Shown: piece after piece, positions 50,811-62,523 of the stretch
Layout: each line of letters opens with the position of its first letter
How positions within the stretch are numbered: the stretch's first letter is position 1
Assembly: GCF_025558165.1 (NCBI RefSeq)
Contig: NZ_LAMZ01000001.1
Location: 744,001-808,000 of the forward strand
Direction of reading: 5' to 3'
Length of the DNA: 64,000 nt
DNA from: Candidatus Pelagibacter ubique HIMB140
GTDB taxonomy: Bacteria > Pseudomonadota > Alphaproteobacteria > Pelagibacterales > Pelagibacteraceae
Translations under genes and position numbers: made by a program
The notes under the pieces: model-generated
The model's database searches: none
What the model saw: only the letters and a program-made list of their open reading frames with translations
What the model was told of the DNA's origin: nothing

Positions 50811-51906
50811 AAACTCGAAAATTATTGTTATTAAAATTGGTTCATCTTTATTAGTTGATGAAAATAAAAAAATTAGAAAAAAATGGCTTTCAAGCTTTGC
50901 GAGGGACATCAAAAAACTAAAAGATAAAAATCAAAAAGTAGTCATTGTTAGTTCAGGTGCTATCGCTCTTGGATGTAAAAAAATGAATTTTAACAAAAAA
51001 AATATTAAGTTAGATAAAAGTCAAGCAATTGCCTCTATTGGCCAAATTGAACTAATGAATTTATTCTCTCAGACCTTCTCAAAATTCAAATTAAATATTT
51101 CACAAATTTTGTTGACTCTAGAAGATACGGAGGAACGAAGAAGATCCTTAAATGCCAAAAGAACATTCGAAAATTTATTCGAACTTGGATTTATCCCAGT
51201 TGTTAATGAGAATGATACAATTGCAACAACTGAAATAAAATATGGAGATAATGATAGATTGGCATCTAGAGTAGCTCAAATTACAAACGCCGATACATTA
51301 ATTTTACTTTCAGATGTAGATGGCCTTTTTACAAAAAATCCAAAAGTAAATAAAGACGCTAAACTAATAAAAATAGTAAATGATATAAACAAAGACTTAA
51401 AAGAAATTAATATCAAAGGAATTAATGAATATGGAAGTGGAGGAATGCAAACAAAAATTGAAGCTGCTAAAATTTGTCAATTAGCTGGCAGCAGTATGAT
51501 TATTGCAAACGGACTGTATTCAAATCCTATTTCAAAAATTATTGAAAAAAATAATTGCACATGGTTCAGCCCAAAGGTCTCTAAACTTCATGCTAGAAAA
51601 AAATGGATAATTAGCTCAATTGCACCTAAAGGAAATCTTGTAATTGATGATGGAGCCAAAAAAGCGTTAAAGCTTGGAAAAAGTTTACTGGCTGCAGGTA
51701 TTAAAAATGTATCAGGAAGATTTAACAAAGGTGATCATATAAAAGTTTTAGATAAAAAAAATAATGAATGTGCTAGGGGTTTAAGTTCTTTTTCTTCTGA
51801 TGAAGTAAAAAAAATTATGGGACACCATTCGAATGAAATTCAAAAATTACTTGGTTATGTTGCAAAATCTGAAGTTATTCATAAAGATGATATGGTAGAA
51901 GTATAA
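50800..51906 (+). CDS. proB: Glutamate 5-kinase
   Basis: A 368-residue enzyme of proline synthesis. The amino-acid kinase domain (1-255) shows IVIKIGSSLLVDE, VSSGAIALG, VVNENDTIATTEIKYGDNDRLASRVA and GSGGMQTKIEAAKI. A C-terminal PUA domain follows (about 275-360: KGNLVIDDGAKKALKLGKSLLAAGIKNVSGRFNKGD), as in E. coli ProB. It phosphorylates glutamate, passing the product to ProA, whose gene begins immediately after the stop. Feedback inhibition by proline is expected for the family. Confidence 0.96.
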   Translation: MYLKNSKIIVIKIGSSLLVDENKKIRKKWLSSFARDIKKLKDKNQKVVIVSSGAIALGCKKMNFNKKNIKLDKSQAIASIGQIELMNLFSQTFSKFKLNISQILLTLEDTEERRRSLNAKRTFENLFELGFIPVVNENDTIATTEIKYGDNDRLASRVAQITNADTLILLSDVDGLFTKNPKVNKDAKLIKIVNDINKDLKEINIKGINEYGSGGMQTKIEAAKICQLAGSSMIIANGLYSNPISKIIEKNNCTWFSPKVSKLHARKKWIISSIAPKGNLVIDDGAKKALKLGKSLLAAGIKNVSGRFNKGDHIKVLDKKNNECARGLSSFSSDEVKKIMGHHSNEIQKLLGYVAKSEVIHKDDMVEV

Positions 51907-53157
51907 ATGAATAATTATATGAATTTAATCGGTAAAAGAGCAAGAAAAGCAAGTCAATATAAAATAGACACAAAAGTTAAAAATAGTGTTTTAGCCTCCT
52001 ATGCTAAAATGCTTGACGAAAACAAAGGTTTAATAATTAAAGAAAATACTAAAGATATTAATTATGCAAAAAAAATAGGATTAAAAGAAAATTTAATTAA
52101 TAGACTTCATTTAAATGAGAAAAAAATAAACGACATCAGAAATTCTATTATTAGTATTATTAGATTTAAAGATCCCATTAATCATGTTCTAGAAAAGTGG
52201 AAAAGACCCAATGGATTAAATATTAGTAGAGTATCAATTCCAATAGGAGTTATTGGTGTAATTTATGAAAGTAGGCCAAATGTTACATCAGATGTTGCGG
52301 GTTTATGTTTCAAATCAGGTAATGCAGTAATCTTAAGAGGAGGTTCTGAGGCAATCAATTCAAATAGAATTTTATCAAAACTTTTTAGAAAAGCGCTCAA
52401 AAAAAATAAAGTAGATGAAAACTTTATACAATTTATAGACTCTAAAAACAGAAAGATGGTTGATGTAATGCTTTCCAAAATGAAAGAATATATTGATGTT
52501 ATAATTCCACGTGGTGGAAAAAATCTTGTAAGAAAAGTTCAAGAACTTTCTAAGGTTCCTATAATTGGTCATCTTGAGGGTATTTGTCATACATATGTCG
52601 ACAAAGACGCTGAATTAAAGATGGCAAATAGAGTTGTTACTAACGCAAAATTAAGAAACACCAGCATATGTGGGGCGACTGAAACCATTATTCTACATAA
52701 AAATATTGTTAAAAAATTTAGCAATACAATCCTGGGCAATTTAGAGAAAAATGGTTGTAAAATTTATGGAGAAAAGACTTTGGCTAAATTTTATAAGGGT
52801 AAAATTTTTAAAGCTACTGAAAAAGATTGGTCTACAGAATATTTAAGCTCAGCAGTTTCTGTCAAAATAGTAAACAACCTCAGTGAAGCTATAAATCATA
52901 TTAATAAGTATGGAACAATGCATACAGACTCAATAATTACAAAAAACAAAAAAACAGCTAATCAATTTCTAAAAGAAGTCAAAAGCTCTATTGCTATGCA
53001 TAACACTTCAACTCAATTTGCAGATGGAGGTGAATTTGGGTTCGGAGGAGAAGTTGGAATTTCTACCAATGTACTACCACCAAGAGGGCCTGTAGGACTT
53101 AATCAACTTGTTTCATACAAATACCAAATTACAAGTAACGGTAAAATAAGAAATTAA
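51907..53157 (+). CDS. proA: Gamma-glutamyl phosphate reductase
   Basis: A 416-residue aldehyde-dehydrogenase-fold enzyme reducing glutamyl-5-phosphate to the semialdehyde. PIGVIGVIYESRPNVTSDVAGLCFKSGNAVILRGGSEA is the nucleotide region. The catalytic cysteine is in KLRNTSICGATETIIL. The C-terminal FADGGEFGFGGEVGISTNVLPPRGPVGLNQLVSYKY is the strong family signature. It completes the proline pathway with proB (abutting). ProC is not in this window. Confidence 0.97.
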   Translation: MNNYMNLIGKRARKASQYKIDTKVKNSVLASYAKMLDENKGLIIKENTKDINYAKKIGLKENLINRLHLNEKKINDIRNSIISIIRFKDPINHVLEKWKRPNGLNISRVSIPIGVIGVIYESRPNVTSDVAGLCFKSGNAVILRGGSEAINSNRILSKLFRKALKKNKVDENFIQFIDSKNRKMVDVMLSKMKEYIDVIIPRGGKNLVRKVQELSKVPIIGHLEGICHTYVDKDAELKMANRVVTNAKLRNTSICGATETIILHKNIVKKFSNTILGNLEKNGCKIYGEKTLAKFYKGKIFKATEKDWSTEYLSSAVSVKIVNNLSEAINHINKYGTMHTDSIITKNKKTANQFLKEVKSSIAMHNTSTQFADGGEFGFGGEVGISTNVLPPRGPVGLNQLVSYKYQITSNGKIRN

Positions 53158-53158
53158 T

Positions 53159-53680
53159 TTGAAATCAAATAAGACAAAAATAGGAATTTTAGGAGGATCA
53201 TTTGATCCTGCACATAAAGGTCATCTAGCTATTTCAAAAGAAGCAAAAAAAAGATTTGAGCTTAAAAATATTATTTGGGCAATAACAAAAAAAAATCCTT
53301 TTAAAAACCAGAGCAAAACCTCAGTTACTGAAAGAATAAAATTCTGCAAAAAAATTATTGGTAACAATTCATTTATAAAAGTGAGATTTTACGAAAATAA
53401 AATTAATTCAAATAAAACAATTGATTTAATTAATCATTTAAAAAAAAATAAAAATATTGAAATCTATTTTTTAATGGGAGCAGATAACTTAATAAATTTT
53501 CACAGATGGTATAAATCAAAATCTATTTCACAAAAGTGTAATATTTTAGTTTTCGATAGACATGGCTACAAAAAAAACTCTTTAAAATCAAAGACATTTA
53601 GGGCTCTCGGTAATACCACCCTCAAATTCATAGAGTTTAATAAAGTCAACATTTCATCTTCTCAATTAAGAAAAATTTGA
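53159..53680 (+). CDS. nadD: Nicotinate-nucleotide adenylyltransferase
   Basis: A 173-residue nucleotidyltransferase of NAD synthesis. GILGGSFDPAHKGHLAISKEA (8-28) contains the HxGH motif (HKGH), and the C-terminal ISSSQLRK is the I-S-S-T-x-x-R motif. FLMGADNLINFHRWYKS matches the base-binding region. The start is TTG, one base after the proA stop; no other start codon lies before the conserved GGSFDP. At 173 residues it is shorter than the E. coli enzyme (213). Confidence 0.95.
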   Translation: MKSNKTKIGILGGSFDPAHKGHLAISKEAKKRFELKNIIWAITKKNPFKNQSKTSVTERIKFCKKIIGNNSFIKVRFYENKINSNKTIDLINHLKKNKNIEIYFLMGADNLINFHRWYKSKSISQKCNILVFDRHGYKKNSLKSKTFRALGNTTLKFIEFNKVNISSSQLRKI

Positions 53681-53697
53681 TAGTCTAAATTTAATTA

Positions 53698-54048
53698 ATG
53701 GATAAAATTTCAGATCTCAAAGAAATTGTAATCACCACATTAGATCTTAACAAAGCTGAAGACATAGTAACTATTGATCTAAAAGATAAAAGTTCGATGG
53801 CAGATTATATGATAATAGCAAGCGGTACATCATCTAGACATATACAGTCTTTATCTGAACAAGTGTTAGAAAAACTTAAAGATAATGGAATTAAAGACTC
53901 TAAAATTGAGGGTAAAGAAAGTGGTGAATGGAAATTGGTAGACGGTATAGATCTAATCGTTCATATTTTTCATCCAGAGAAAAGAAAATTTTATGAATTA
54001 GAAAAAATCTGGTCAGAATTTATTCCTAAAGAAAAAGTAATGATATGA
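53698..54048 (+). CDS. rsfS: Ribosome silencing factor RsfS
   Basis: A 116-residue RsfS. DIVTIDLKDKSSMADYMIIASGTSSRHIQSLSEQV (22-56) is the signature, with EGKESGEWKLVDGIDLIVHIFHPEKRKFYELEKIW following. It binds uL14 and keeps ribosomal subunits apart when nutrients are scarce. In many bacteria rlmH follows rsfS, but here ctpA starts at once, overlapping by four bases (ATGA). Confidence 0.95.
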   Translation: MDKISDLKEIVITTLDLNKAEDIVTIDLKDKSSMADYMIIASGTSSRHIQSLSEQVLEKLKDNGIKDSKIEGKESGEWKLVDGIDLIVHIFHPEKRKFYELEKIWSEFIPKEKVMI

Positions 54049-55181
54049 AAATAATTAAATATTACTCAATTATTTTCTTATCATTTTTTTATTTAAGTTC
54101 AGCAAACTCTTCTGAAGTAGATATTTACAAAAAAATAGATTTATTTGGTGAGGTTTTAGAAAAAATAAATAGAGAATATATTGATGAGATCAATCAATCT
54201 GAGAGCATGGACTCTGCTATCAATGGCTTACTTCAATCTTTAGACCCTTATTCCTCTTATATGTCTCCTGAGATTCTGGAGGAAATGCAAACTGAAACTA
54301 GCGGTGAATTTGGTGGCCTTGGAATTGAGGTAAGTATGGAAGCAGGAGTTGTTAAAGTTATTTCACCTATTGATGACACACCAGCGTCAAAAGCTGGATT
54401 AAAAGCTGGTGATTACATTGTGAAAATTAATGATACCCAAGTTCAAGGGAAATCTCTAAGTGAAGCTGTTGATTTAATGCGAGGCCCAGTAGGTTCAAGT
54501 ATAGAATTAACAGTTAGACGAAGAGGAGAAAAAAAAGCACTAACATTTAATATCACTAGAGAGATAATTGAAATTCAATCAGTTAAGTCAGAGTTATTAG
54601 AAGAAAATATTGGCTATATTAGATTAACTTCATTTAATGAAAACAGTAGTGATCAAATAGAAAAACAAATAAAGAAATTAAAAAAAAATAAAAATCTAAA
54701 TTCATTTATTTTGGATTTAAGAAATAATCCAGGTGGATTACTAAACCAAGCAATAAGAATATCTGATTTCTTTTTAGAAAATGGTGAAATTGTCTCCACT
54801 AAAAGTAGAAAAAAATCTGATAATAGAAAATGGTTTGCAAAAAAAGGAGACATAACTGACGGAAAAACATTATTAGTACTGATAAATTATGGATCAGCTT
54901 CAGCATCAGAAATTGTTGCAGGAGCTTTAAAAGATCACAAAAGAGCAATTGTTATAGGTGAAAACAGTTATGGTAAAGGTTCAGTTCAATCTATTATTCC
55001 TCTTAAAAATAGAGGCGCAATACGTTTAACTGTTGCAAAATATTATCTTCCATCTGGGAAATCTATATCTGAGGTTGGTGTACGTCCAGACATTGAGGTG
55101 AATGAAGAAGGTGATAATTTTAAAATAAGAACTGACACTGATAATCAACTAAATTACGCAATTAAATTACTCAACGGATAA
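54045..55181 (+). CDS. ctpA: Carboxy-terminal processing protease, S41 family
   Basis: A 378-residue periplasmic protease. A signal peptide (1-22, ending SSANS) precedes a PDZ domain (about 85-165: GGLGIEVSMEAGVVKVISPIDDTPASKAGLKAGDYIVKI). The S41 catalytic core has the Ser in GSASASEIVAGALKDH and the Lys in NSYGKGSVQS. It trims C-termini of exported proteins, often cell-wall hydrolases. GLLQSLDPYSSYMSPE is the conserved N-terminal cap. An M23-family endopeptidase gene (envC-like) that often precedes ctpA is not present here. Confidence 0.95.
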   Translation: MKIIKYYSIIFLSFFYLSSANSSEVDIYKKIDLFGEVLEKINREYIDEINQSESMDSAINGLLQSLDPYSSYMSPEILEEMQTETSGEFGGLGIEVSMEAGVVKVISPIDDTPASKAGLKAGDYIVKINDTQVQGKSLSEAVDLMRGPVGSSIELTVRRRGEKKALTFNITREIIEIQSVKSELLEENIGYIRLTSFNENSSDQIEKQIKKLKKNKNLNSFILDLRNNPGGLLNQAIRISDFFLENGEIVSTKSRKKSDNRKWFAKKGDITDGKTLLVLINYGSASASEIVAGALKDHKRAIVIGENSYGKGSVQSIIPLKNRGAIRLTVAKYYLPSGKSISEVGVRPDIEVNEEGDNFKIRTDTDNQLNYAIKLLNG

Positions 55182-55182
55182 A

Positions 55183-55659
55183 ATGAAAAAAGATTTACAT
55201 AATCTTCCACTAAGAAGTGGAGTAGGAATTGTTGTGTTAAATAAAGAGAACAAAGTGTTTGTTGCCAAAAGAATAGATAACCCCAAAAATTTTTGGCAAA
55301 TGCCGCAAGGCGGTGTAGATGAAGGTGAGGATTTTTTAAAAGCTGCTTACAGAGAACTTGAGGAAGAGACCAGTATTAAAAATGTTGAATTAGTAAAAGA
55401 ATTAGATGGAACCATAACTTATGAACTTCCAGATAGATTGCTTGGTTTGATTTGGAAAGGAAAGTACAGAGGTCAAAAACAAAAATGGTTTTTAATGAGA
55501 TTTGTTGGATCAGATAGTGAAATAAACATCAAAACTAAACACCCTGAGTTTTTAGAGTGGAAATGGGTAGAGCTAGACAAAATTACAGACTTAGTGGTTG
55601 ATTTTAAACTACACGTGTACAAAGAAGTTAAAGATAAAGTAAAAAAAATTCTTAATTAA
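55183..55659 (+). CDS. rppH: RNA pyrophosphohydrolase RppH (Nudix)
   Basis: A 158-residue Nudix hydrolase. The N-terminus LPLRSGVGIVVLNKENKVFVAKRIDNPKNFWQMPQGGVDEGED is the alphaproteobacterial RppH/NudH (IalA) form. The Nudix box runs from GGVDEGED through YRELEEET, with the metal-binding Glu residues intact. It removes pyrophosphate from mRNA 5' ends, starting RNase E decay, and may also cleave dinucleoside polyphosphates. It starts one base after ctpA. Its 3' end overlaps atpC by eight bases with no hairpin between. Confidence 0.95.
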   Translation: MKKDLHNLPLRSGVGIVVLNKENKVFVAKRIDNPKNFWQMPQGGVDEGEDFLKAAYRELEEETSIKNVELVKELDGTITYELPDRLLGLIWKGKYRGQKQKWFLMRFVGSDSEINIKTKHPEFLEWKWVELDKITDLVVDFKLHVYKEVKDKVKKILN

Positions 55660-56043
55660 GAGTTTTTAAAACTTCAATTTTTTGATCTACTAAATATTTA
55701 GCTTGATCATTAATATCTAACTTTCCCGCCTCTTCCTCAGCTTTTTTCAGTAAATCCTGTTGAACAGATTTATCCATATCAGACAAATTATAAATTGAGC
55801 TTGTTAGAATAGATAAATTATTATTTTTAAACTCTACTATACCATCCTCAACATAATAATTTTCATCACCAGATTTTGAACTTACTTTGATAATACCTGG
55901 TTTTAAAAATGAGATAATTGAAATGTGATCTTTTAATATCCCCATTTCTCCCTCAAAAGCAGGTACTACTACTTCCGATACATCTTCTTTGACCAAAAAA
56001 GATTTTTCAGGATTTACTATCTCAATTTTAAATTCTTCGCTCA

Positions 56044-56044
<1 letters not shown>
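55652..56044 (-). CDS. atpC: ATP synthase F1 subunit epsilon
   Basis: A 130-residue epsilon subunit. The N-terminal beta-sandwich (1-85) shows VNPEKSFLVKEDVSEVVVPAFEGEMGILKDHISIISFLKPGIIKV, the family core. A short helical tail (about 88-130) could form the C-terminal hairpin that inhibits ATP hydrolysis. It links the catalytic head to the c-ring. It is the last gene of atpHAGDC and its start overlaps the atpD stop by one base. Confidence 0.95.
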
Positions 56045-58337
<2,293 letters not shown>

Positions 58338-58343
58338 ATCAAA

Positions 58344-59879
58344 TTAAGATTTAAGGGTTTCCTTTAATTGAGTAATCAGTTCAACTAACAACTTTTCTTT
58401 ATCTTCTTCAAGTTTTCCTGAACTTTGTATCGACTCAATAATCTCAGGTTTTTCTGATTTACATTTCTCAATGATTTTACTTTCAAAACCAGCAACATCT
58501 TTTAAATCGATATCATCAAGATATCCTTTAACACCACAGAAAACCGAAATTACTTGTTCAGCAACTGTCATTGGAGAATATTGCTTTTGTTTTAGAAGCT
58601 CAGTTAATTTTGATCCTCTATTCAATAACTGTTGAGTAGAAGCATCTAAATCTGAACCAAATTGAGCAAATGCTGCCATTTCTCTATATTGAGCAAGCTC
58701 AAGTTTCATAGATCCTGAAACTTTTTTCATCGCTTTAGTTTGTGCGGATGAACCTACCCTTGAAACTGATAAACCAACGTTAATTGCAGGTCTTATTCCT
58801 TGGTTGAATAATTCAGTTTCTAAGAAAATCTGACCATCCGTAATTGAAATTACGTTTGTTGGAATAAACGCAGATACATCTCCACCTTGAGTTTCAATAA
58901 TTGGAAGTGCTGTTAAAGATCCTCCGCCATGTTCATCACTCAATTTTGCAGCTCTTTCTAATAATCTACTATGTAAATAGAATACATCTCCTGGATAAGC
59001 CTCACGTCCTGGAGGTCTTCTAAGTAAAAGTGACATTTGTCTGTAAGCAACTGCTTGTTTTGATAAATCATCGTAAATAATCAACGCGTGCATTCCATTA
59101 TCTCTGAAATATTCACCCATAGCACAACCAGTATATGGAGCTAAAAACTGAAGTGGTGCTGAGTCTGATGCTGTTGCAGCAACAATTGTTGTGTATTCCA
59201 TTGCACCAGCTTCCTCTAAAGTTTTTTGAATTTGTCTAACAGTTGATCTTTTCTGACCTACAGCAACATAAATACAATATAATTTTTGTTTTTCATCGCC
59301 TGATTCATTGATCTTTTTTTGGTTTATGATTGCATCAACTGCAACCGCAGTTTTTCCTGTTTGTCTATCACCAATAATTAATTCCCTTTGTCCTCTTCCG
59401 ATTGGAACCAAACTATCAATTGATTTTAAACCTGTTTGCATTGGCTCATTAACTGATTGTCTAGGGATAATTCCAGGAGCCTTAACCTCTACTCTGCTCT
59501 TCTGTACACTTTTATCTAATGCACCCTTTCCATCAATTGGATTTCCCAAACCATCGACTACTCTACCTAATAACTCTTTTCCAACTGGCGTATCAACAAT
59601 TTTTCCAGTTCTTTTTACAACATCACCTTCTTTAACATTTCTGTCATCACCAAAAATTACAACACCAACGTTTTCGCTCTCTAAGTTTAGGGCCATACCT
59701 TTAGAGCCATCAGAAAATTCAACCATCTCTCCAGCCTGAACATTGTCAAGACCGTAAATTCTAGCGATACCATCACCAACTGATAAAACTTGACCTACCT
59801 CAGTAACCTCTGCTTTATCTCCAAAATTTTTTATTTGTTCTTTTAATATTTTTGTAACTTCTGAAGGATTTATTTCCAT
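58344..59879 (-). CDS. atpA: ATP synthase F1 subunit alpha
   Basis: A 511-residue non-catalytic subunit. The P-loop [19 protein letters not shown] is near 170-188. [47 protein letters not shown] and the arginine-finger region [19 protein letters not shown] string ([15 protein letters not shown]) are intact. It follows atpH without a gap. A long antisense open frame within it (59308-59739) is a by-product of the conserved codons, not a gene. Confidence 0.98.
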   Translation of the reverse strand: MEINPSEVTKILKEQIKNFGDKAEVTEVGQVLSVGDGIARIYGLDNVQAGEMVEFSDGSKGMALNLESENVGVVIFGDDRNVKEGDVVKRTGKIVDTPVGKELLGRVVDGLGNPIDGKGALDKSVQKSRVEVKAPGIIPRQSVNEPMQTGLKSIDSLVPIGRGQRELIIGDRQTGKTAVAVDAIINQKKINESGDEKQKLYCIYVAVGQKRSTVRQIQKTLEEAGAMEYTTIVAATASDSAPLQFLAPYTGCAMGEYFRDNGMHALIIYDDLSKQAVAYRQMSLLLRRPPGREAYPGDVFYLHSRLLERAAKLSDEHGGGSLTALPIIETQGGDVSAFIPTNVISITDGQIFLETELFNQGIRPAINVGLSVSRVGSSAQTKAMKKVSGSMKLELAQYREMAAFAQFGSDLDASTQQLLNRGSKLTELLKQKQYSPMTVAEQVISVFCGVKGYLDDIDLKDVAGFESKIIEKCKSEKPEIIESIQSSGKLEEDKEKLLVELITQLKETLKS

Positions 59880-60437
59880 TTATGCCTCTATCATTCTATT
59901 TTCGATTTGTTGTAATTTACTTTTAATTGAGGTGTCAACCATAGTACTCCCTACCTGTACTACTAAGCCTCCTATTAAACTTTCATCATGTTTGTAGTTT
60001 AATTTTATTTTTGAACTAAAGTTTTTAGTTAATTCTTCCGTAATTTGTTTAATTTCTTCATTAGATAATTGTTTAGCAGATCTTAATTCAGCTTTTAGCT
60101 CTCCTCTTTTTTCTGAACAGATCTCGATGAAACTTTTAAGAATTATTTTTACAAAAAAGAACCTTCTCTTTTGAATTAAGAAACTTAAAAAATTTTTTAA
60201 CAATTGATCAAATTTATAATTTTCTGAGATTGTATTAACTACTTTTAATAAATCATCTTGGCTTGTAGTTGGATCTTTTATTAAATTTGAGAAATCTTGG
60301 CTTTGTTCTAGCAATTTTAAAACTGAGAGTGACTGTTCTTCTATTTGGGATGTAACGTTGCTTTCAGTAGATAATTCATAAAGCGCAAGTGAATACCTTT
60401 CTGCTGAAGTAATTGAAAATCCTGTGTCTTTGCTCAA
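59880..60437 (-). CDS. atpH: ATP synthase F1 subunit delta
   Basis: A 185-residue delta (OSCP) subunit joining the F1 head to the stator. ITSAERYSLALYELSTE near the N-terminus and the C-terminal DESLIGGLVVQVGSTMVDTSIKSKLQQIENRM are the family signatures. The start is TTG: no ATG precedes the conserved ERYSLALYEL, and AGAGGT on the minus strand (60444-60449) is well placed as a ribosome site. It leads the F1 operon atpHAGDC; the F0 genes (a, b, c) are not here, the usual split in Alphaproteobacteria. Confidence 0.95.
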   Translation of the reverse strand: MSKDTGFSITSAERYSLALYELSTESNVTSQIEEQSLSVLKLLEQSQDFSNLIKDPTTSQDDLLKVVNTISENYKFDQLLKNFLSFLIQKRRFFFVKIILKSFIEICSEKRGELKAELRSAKQLSNEEIKQITEELTKNFSSKIKLNYKHDESLIGGLVVQVGSTMVDTSIKSKLQQIENRMIEA

Positions 60438-60481
60438 CTTGATACCTCTAAAATATTGAAGATTATTTAAAAATCACGCTC

Positions 60482-60510
60482 TAATTAGCATATGACCTTT
60501 ATGTCTTCAA
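60482..60510 (-). promoter_or_regulatory. Promoter of the F1 ATP synthase operon
   Basis: On the minus strand TTGAAG (60505-60510) and TAATTA (60482-60487) are 17 bases apart, and the -10 is preceded by TGC, the extended -10 form. The start would lie about 38 bases before the atpH TTG. It is the only good promoter-like pair in the 108-base gap between priA and atpH. Confidence 0.6.
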
Positions 60511-60524
60511 GTGACTGATTGACG

Positions 60525-60540
60525 AAAAAGTCCTCTTTTT
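60525..60540 (-). terminator. Weak hairpin after priA
   Basis: On the minus strand AAAAAG pairs with CTTTTT around AGGA, six bases beyond the priA stop. The stem is only six pairs with one G-C, but its T run follows the right strand for ending priA before the ATP synthase promoter. Confidence 0.3.
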
Positions 60541-60545
60541 TGGGC

Positions 60546-62501
60546 CTAATTGAAGTTAATTGGATCAACATCAACTGAAAGTTTTATTCCTTTAGAAAAT
60601 TTGTATTTTGGAACTGATTTTGCAATAGCATTTTGTAGTTTCATAGATTTTGAACCTCTAATTAAAAATCTGACCCTAAAATTTCTTTTTAGTCTAAATA
60701 TAGGAGCCTCAACTGGACCCAATATATTTCCCTCAATTTTATTTTCTAAATAATTTTTAAAGTCATAAGCCTCTTTTTCTAATTTTTTTTGATTTTCACC
60801 AGTCATGATCAGGGAAATAAATCTTTGATAAGGTGGAAGTTTATTTTTTTTTCTAATTTCTAGTTCTCTTTTTAAAAATATATCAGGATTTTTATTTGTA
60901 ATTTCTAAAATCATATTCTTATTATTATTATAAGTTTGAAAATATACTGTTGCAGGTTTTCCTGTTCTTCCAGCTCGTCCTGATAACTGATGATATAACT
61001 GCAAATTTTTTTCTGCACCTCTTAAATCATTCCCGTTAGCTGATAGATCAATATCAACAACAACAATACAATTTAAACTTGGAAAGTGAAATCCTTTAGA
61101 AATTAATTGTGTACCAACTAATATTTCAGTTTGATTATTTATAATTCTTTCTAATTTATTTGATGAGTCTTTTTTATTCATTGTGTCACTCGAAAAAATT
61201 TCAACTTCCTTATTAGGAAATTTTTTTTTAACTTCCTCAGATATTCTCTCTACACCAGGTCCACTAAAGACAAAATTACATTCATCCTCTTTTGAGCAAT
61301 CTCTTTTTAAATCAGTTTTAAAACCACAATAATGACATAATAAATTATTTTTATTTTTATGATAAACAAGATTGATAGTACAATTTGGACAAGAATAACT
61401 TGTTAAACAATTTTTGCACAACGCATGGGGTGAAAAACCTCTTCTATTTAAAAAGAATAAAACCTGATCTTTTCTCTCAAGGTGAAAATTTACTTTTTCA
61501 ATTATTTTATCTGATAACCATGATTGTTTTTCAAGTTTGGTTTTATTAAGATCTATAATTTCATAATTAGGTAATGAAGCATTTTTATATCTCTCTGTAA
61601 GTCTTGATAAGGAATATTTTCCTTTTTGAATATTTTCAAAAGTTTCAATTGATGGAACAGCTGTAACTAAATTAATTGGTATATTTTCAAATGAAGCTCT
61701 AGAGATTGCCATATCTCGTGCATTATAAATTACACCCTCATCTTGTTTGAATGATTGATCGTGCTCTTCATCTACAATTATCATACCTAGATTTTTAAAA
61801 GGTAAAAATAATGATGATCTTGCTCCTATAATTACTTTAACTTCTCCATTTGATATTCCACTCCAAATTAATTCTTTCTTTTTTTTTGAAACTCCTGAGT
61901 GCCACACAGCTGCATTAAAACCAAAATATTCATTAAATTTTTTTTCAAATTGACCTGTTAAACCTATCTCAGGTAACAAAATTAAGCCCTGATATCCTTG
62001 TTTTATAAGGTTTTTTAAAGCTTCAAAATATACAAGAGTTTTACCTGATCCTGTTGTTCCTTGTAACACGTGTACTCTAAAATTTTGGTTAGTGCTTACC
62101 ATTTCTTCATATGCTTTGATTTGATCTTTGGTTAATTTTATAGATGTATTTTTAATCTTACTTTTAAAATTATTATAAGAACTTAGCTCCTTATTTTCTA
62201 TTGCATGACTACTTAATAAAATAAGCTTTAGAGCCATTCCTTTTGGAATAATATTGTACTCTGAAAACCAGTTTAAAAATTTAATAGTATTTTTTTTTAG
62301 AGGAGTCACATCTAACTTCCTCAAAACTTTTTTTATTTTAAACGTTTTGTTGCTATTTTTTTCAAATTCATCCCAAACTACACCTGTAATTTTTGATTTA
62401 CCAAAAGGAACTTCCACATAGTCTCCCAATTCGAGATCAATACTACTTTCATAAGTAAATGGATGATCAAAAATATTAGGTAAAAGAATCGGAAATTTCA
62501 T
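60546..62501 (-). CDS. priA: Primosomal helicase PriA
   Basis: A 651-residue replication-restart helicase. After the N-terminal 3'-DNA-binding domain (1-100) come the helicase motifs: TGSGKT (Walker A), IIVDEEHDQSFKQ (DEEH box), FFLNRRGFSP, and QLSGRAGRTGKPATV (motif VI). The zinc-binding cysteines are in CKNCLTSYSCPNC and LLCHYCG, with two more in DCSKEDEC. It is shorter than the 732-residue E. coli protein, mainly at the N-terminus. It reloads DnaB at collapsed forks. It often sits next to the F1 operon in Alphaproteobacteria, as here. Confidence 0.95.
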   Translation of the reverse strand: MKFPILLPNIFDHPFTYESSIDLELGDYVEVPFGKSKITGVVWDEFEKNSNKTFKIKKVLRKLDVTPLKKNTIKFLNWFSEYNIIPKGMALKLILLSSHAIENKELSSYNNFKSKIKNTSIKLTKDQIKAYEEMVSTNQNFRVHVLQGTTGSGKTLVYFEALKNLIKQGYQGLILLPEIGLTGQFEKKFNEYFGFNAAVWHSGVSKKKKELIWSGISNGEVKVIIGARSSLFLPFKNLGMIIVDEEHDQSFKQDEGVIYNARDMAISRASFENIPINLVTAVPSIETFENIQKGKYSLSRLTERYKNASLPNYEIIDLNKTKLEKQSWLSDKIIEKVNFHLERKDQVLFFLNRRGFSPHALCKNCLTSYSCPNCTINLVYHKNKNNLLCHYCGFKTDLKRDCSKEDECNFVFSGPGVERISEEVKKKFPNKEVEIFSSDTMNKKDSSNKLERIINNQTEILVGTQLISKGFHFPSLNCIVVVDIDLSANGNDLRGAEKNLQLYHQLSGRAGRTGKPATVYFQTYNNNKNMILEITNKNPDIFLKRELEIRKKNKLPPYQRFISLIMTGENQKKLEKEAYDFKNYLENKIEGNILGPVEAPIFRLKRNFRVRFLIRGSKSMKLQNAIAKSVPKYKFSKGIKLSVDVDPINFN

Positions 62502-62523
62502 ATTTTTATAATATGAAAAAAAA

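Noticed and set aside
59308..59739. 143-codon plus-strand frame inside atpA
   Set aside because: It is antisense to one of the most conserved genes known; the frame stays open because of that gene's codon constraints. No ribosome site was seen.
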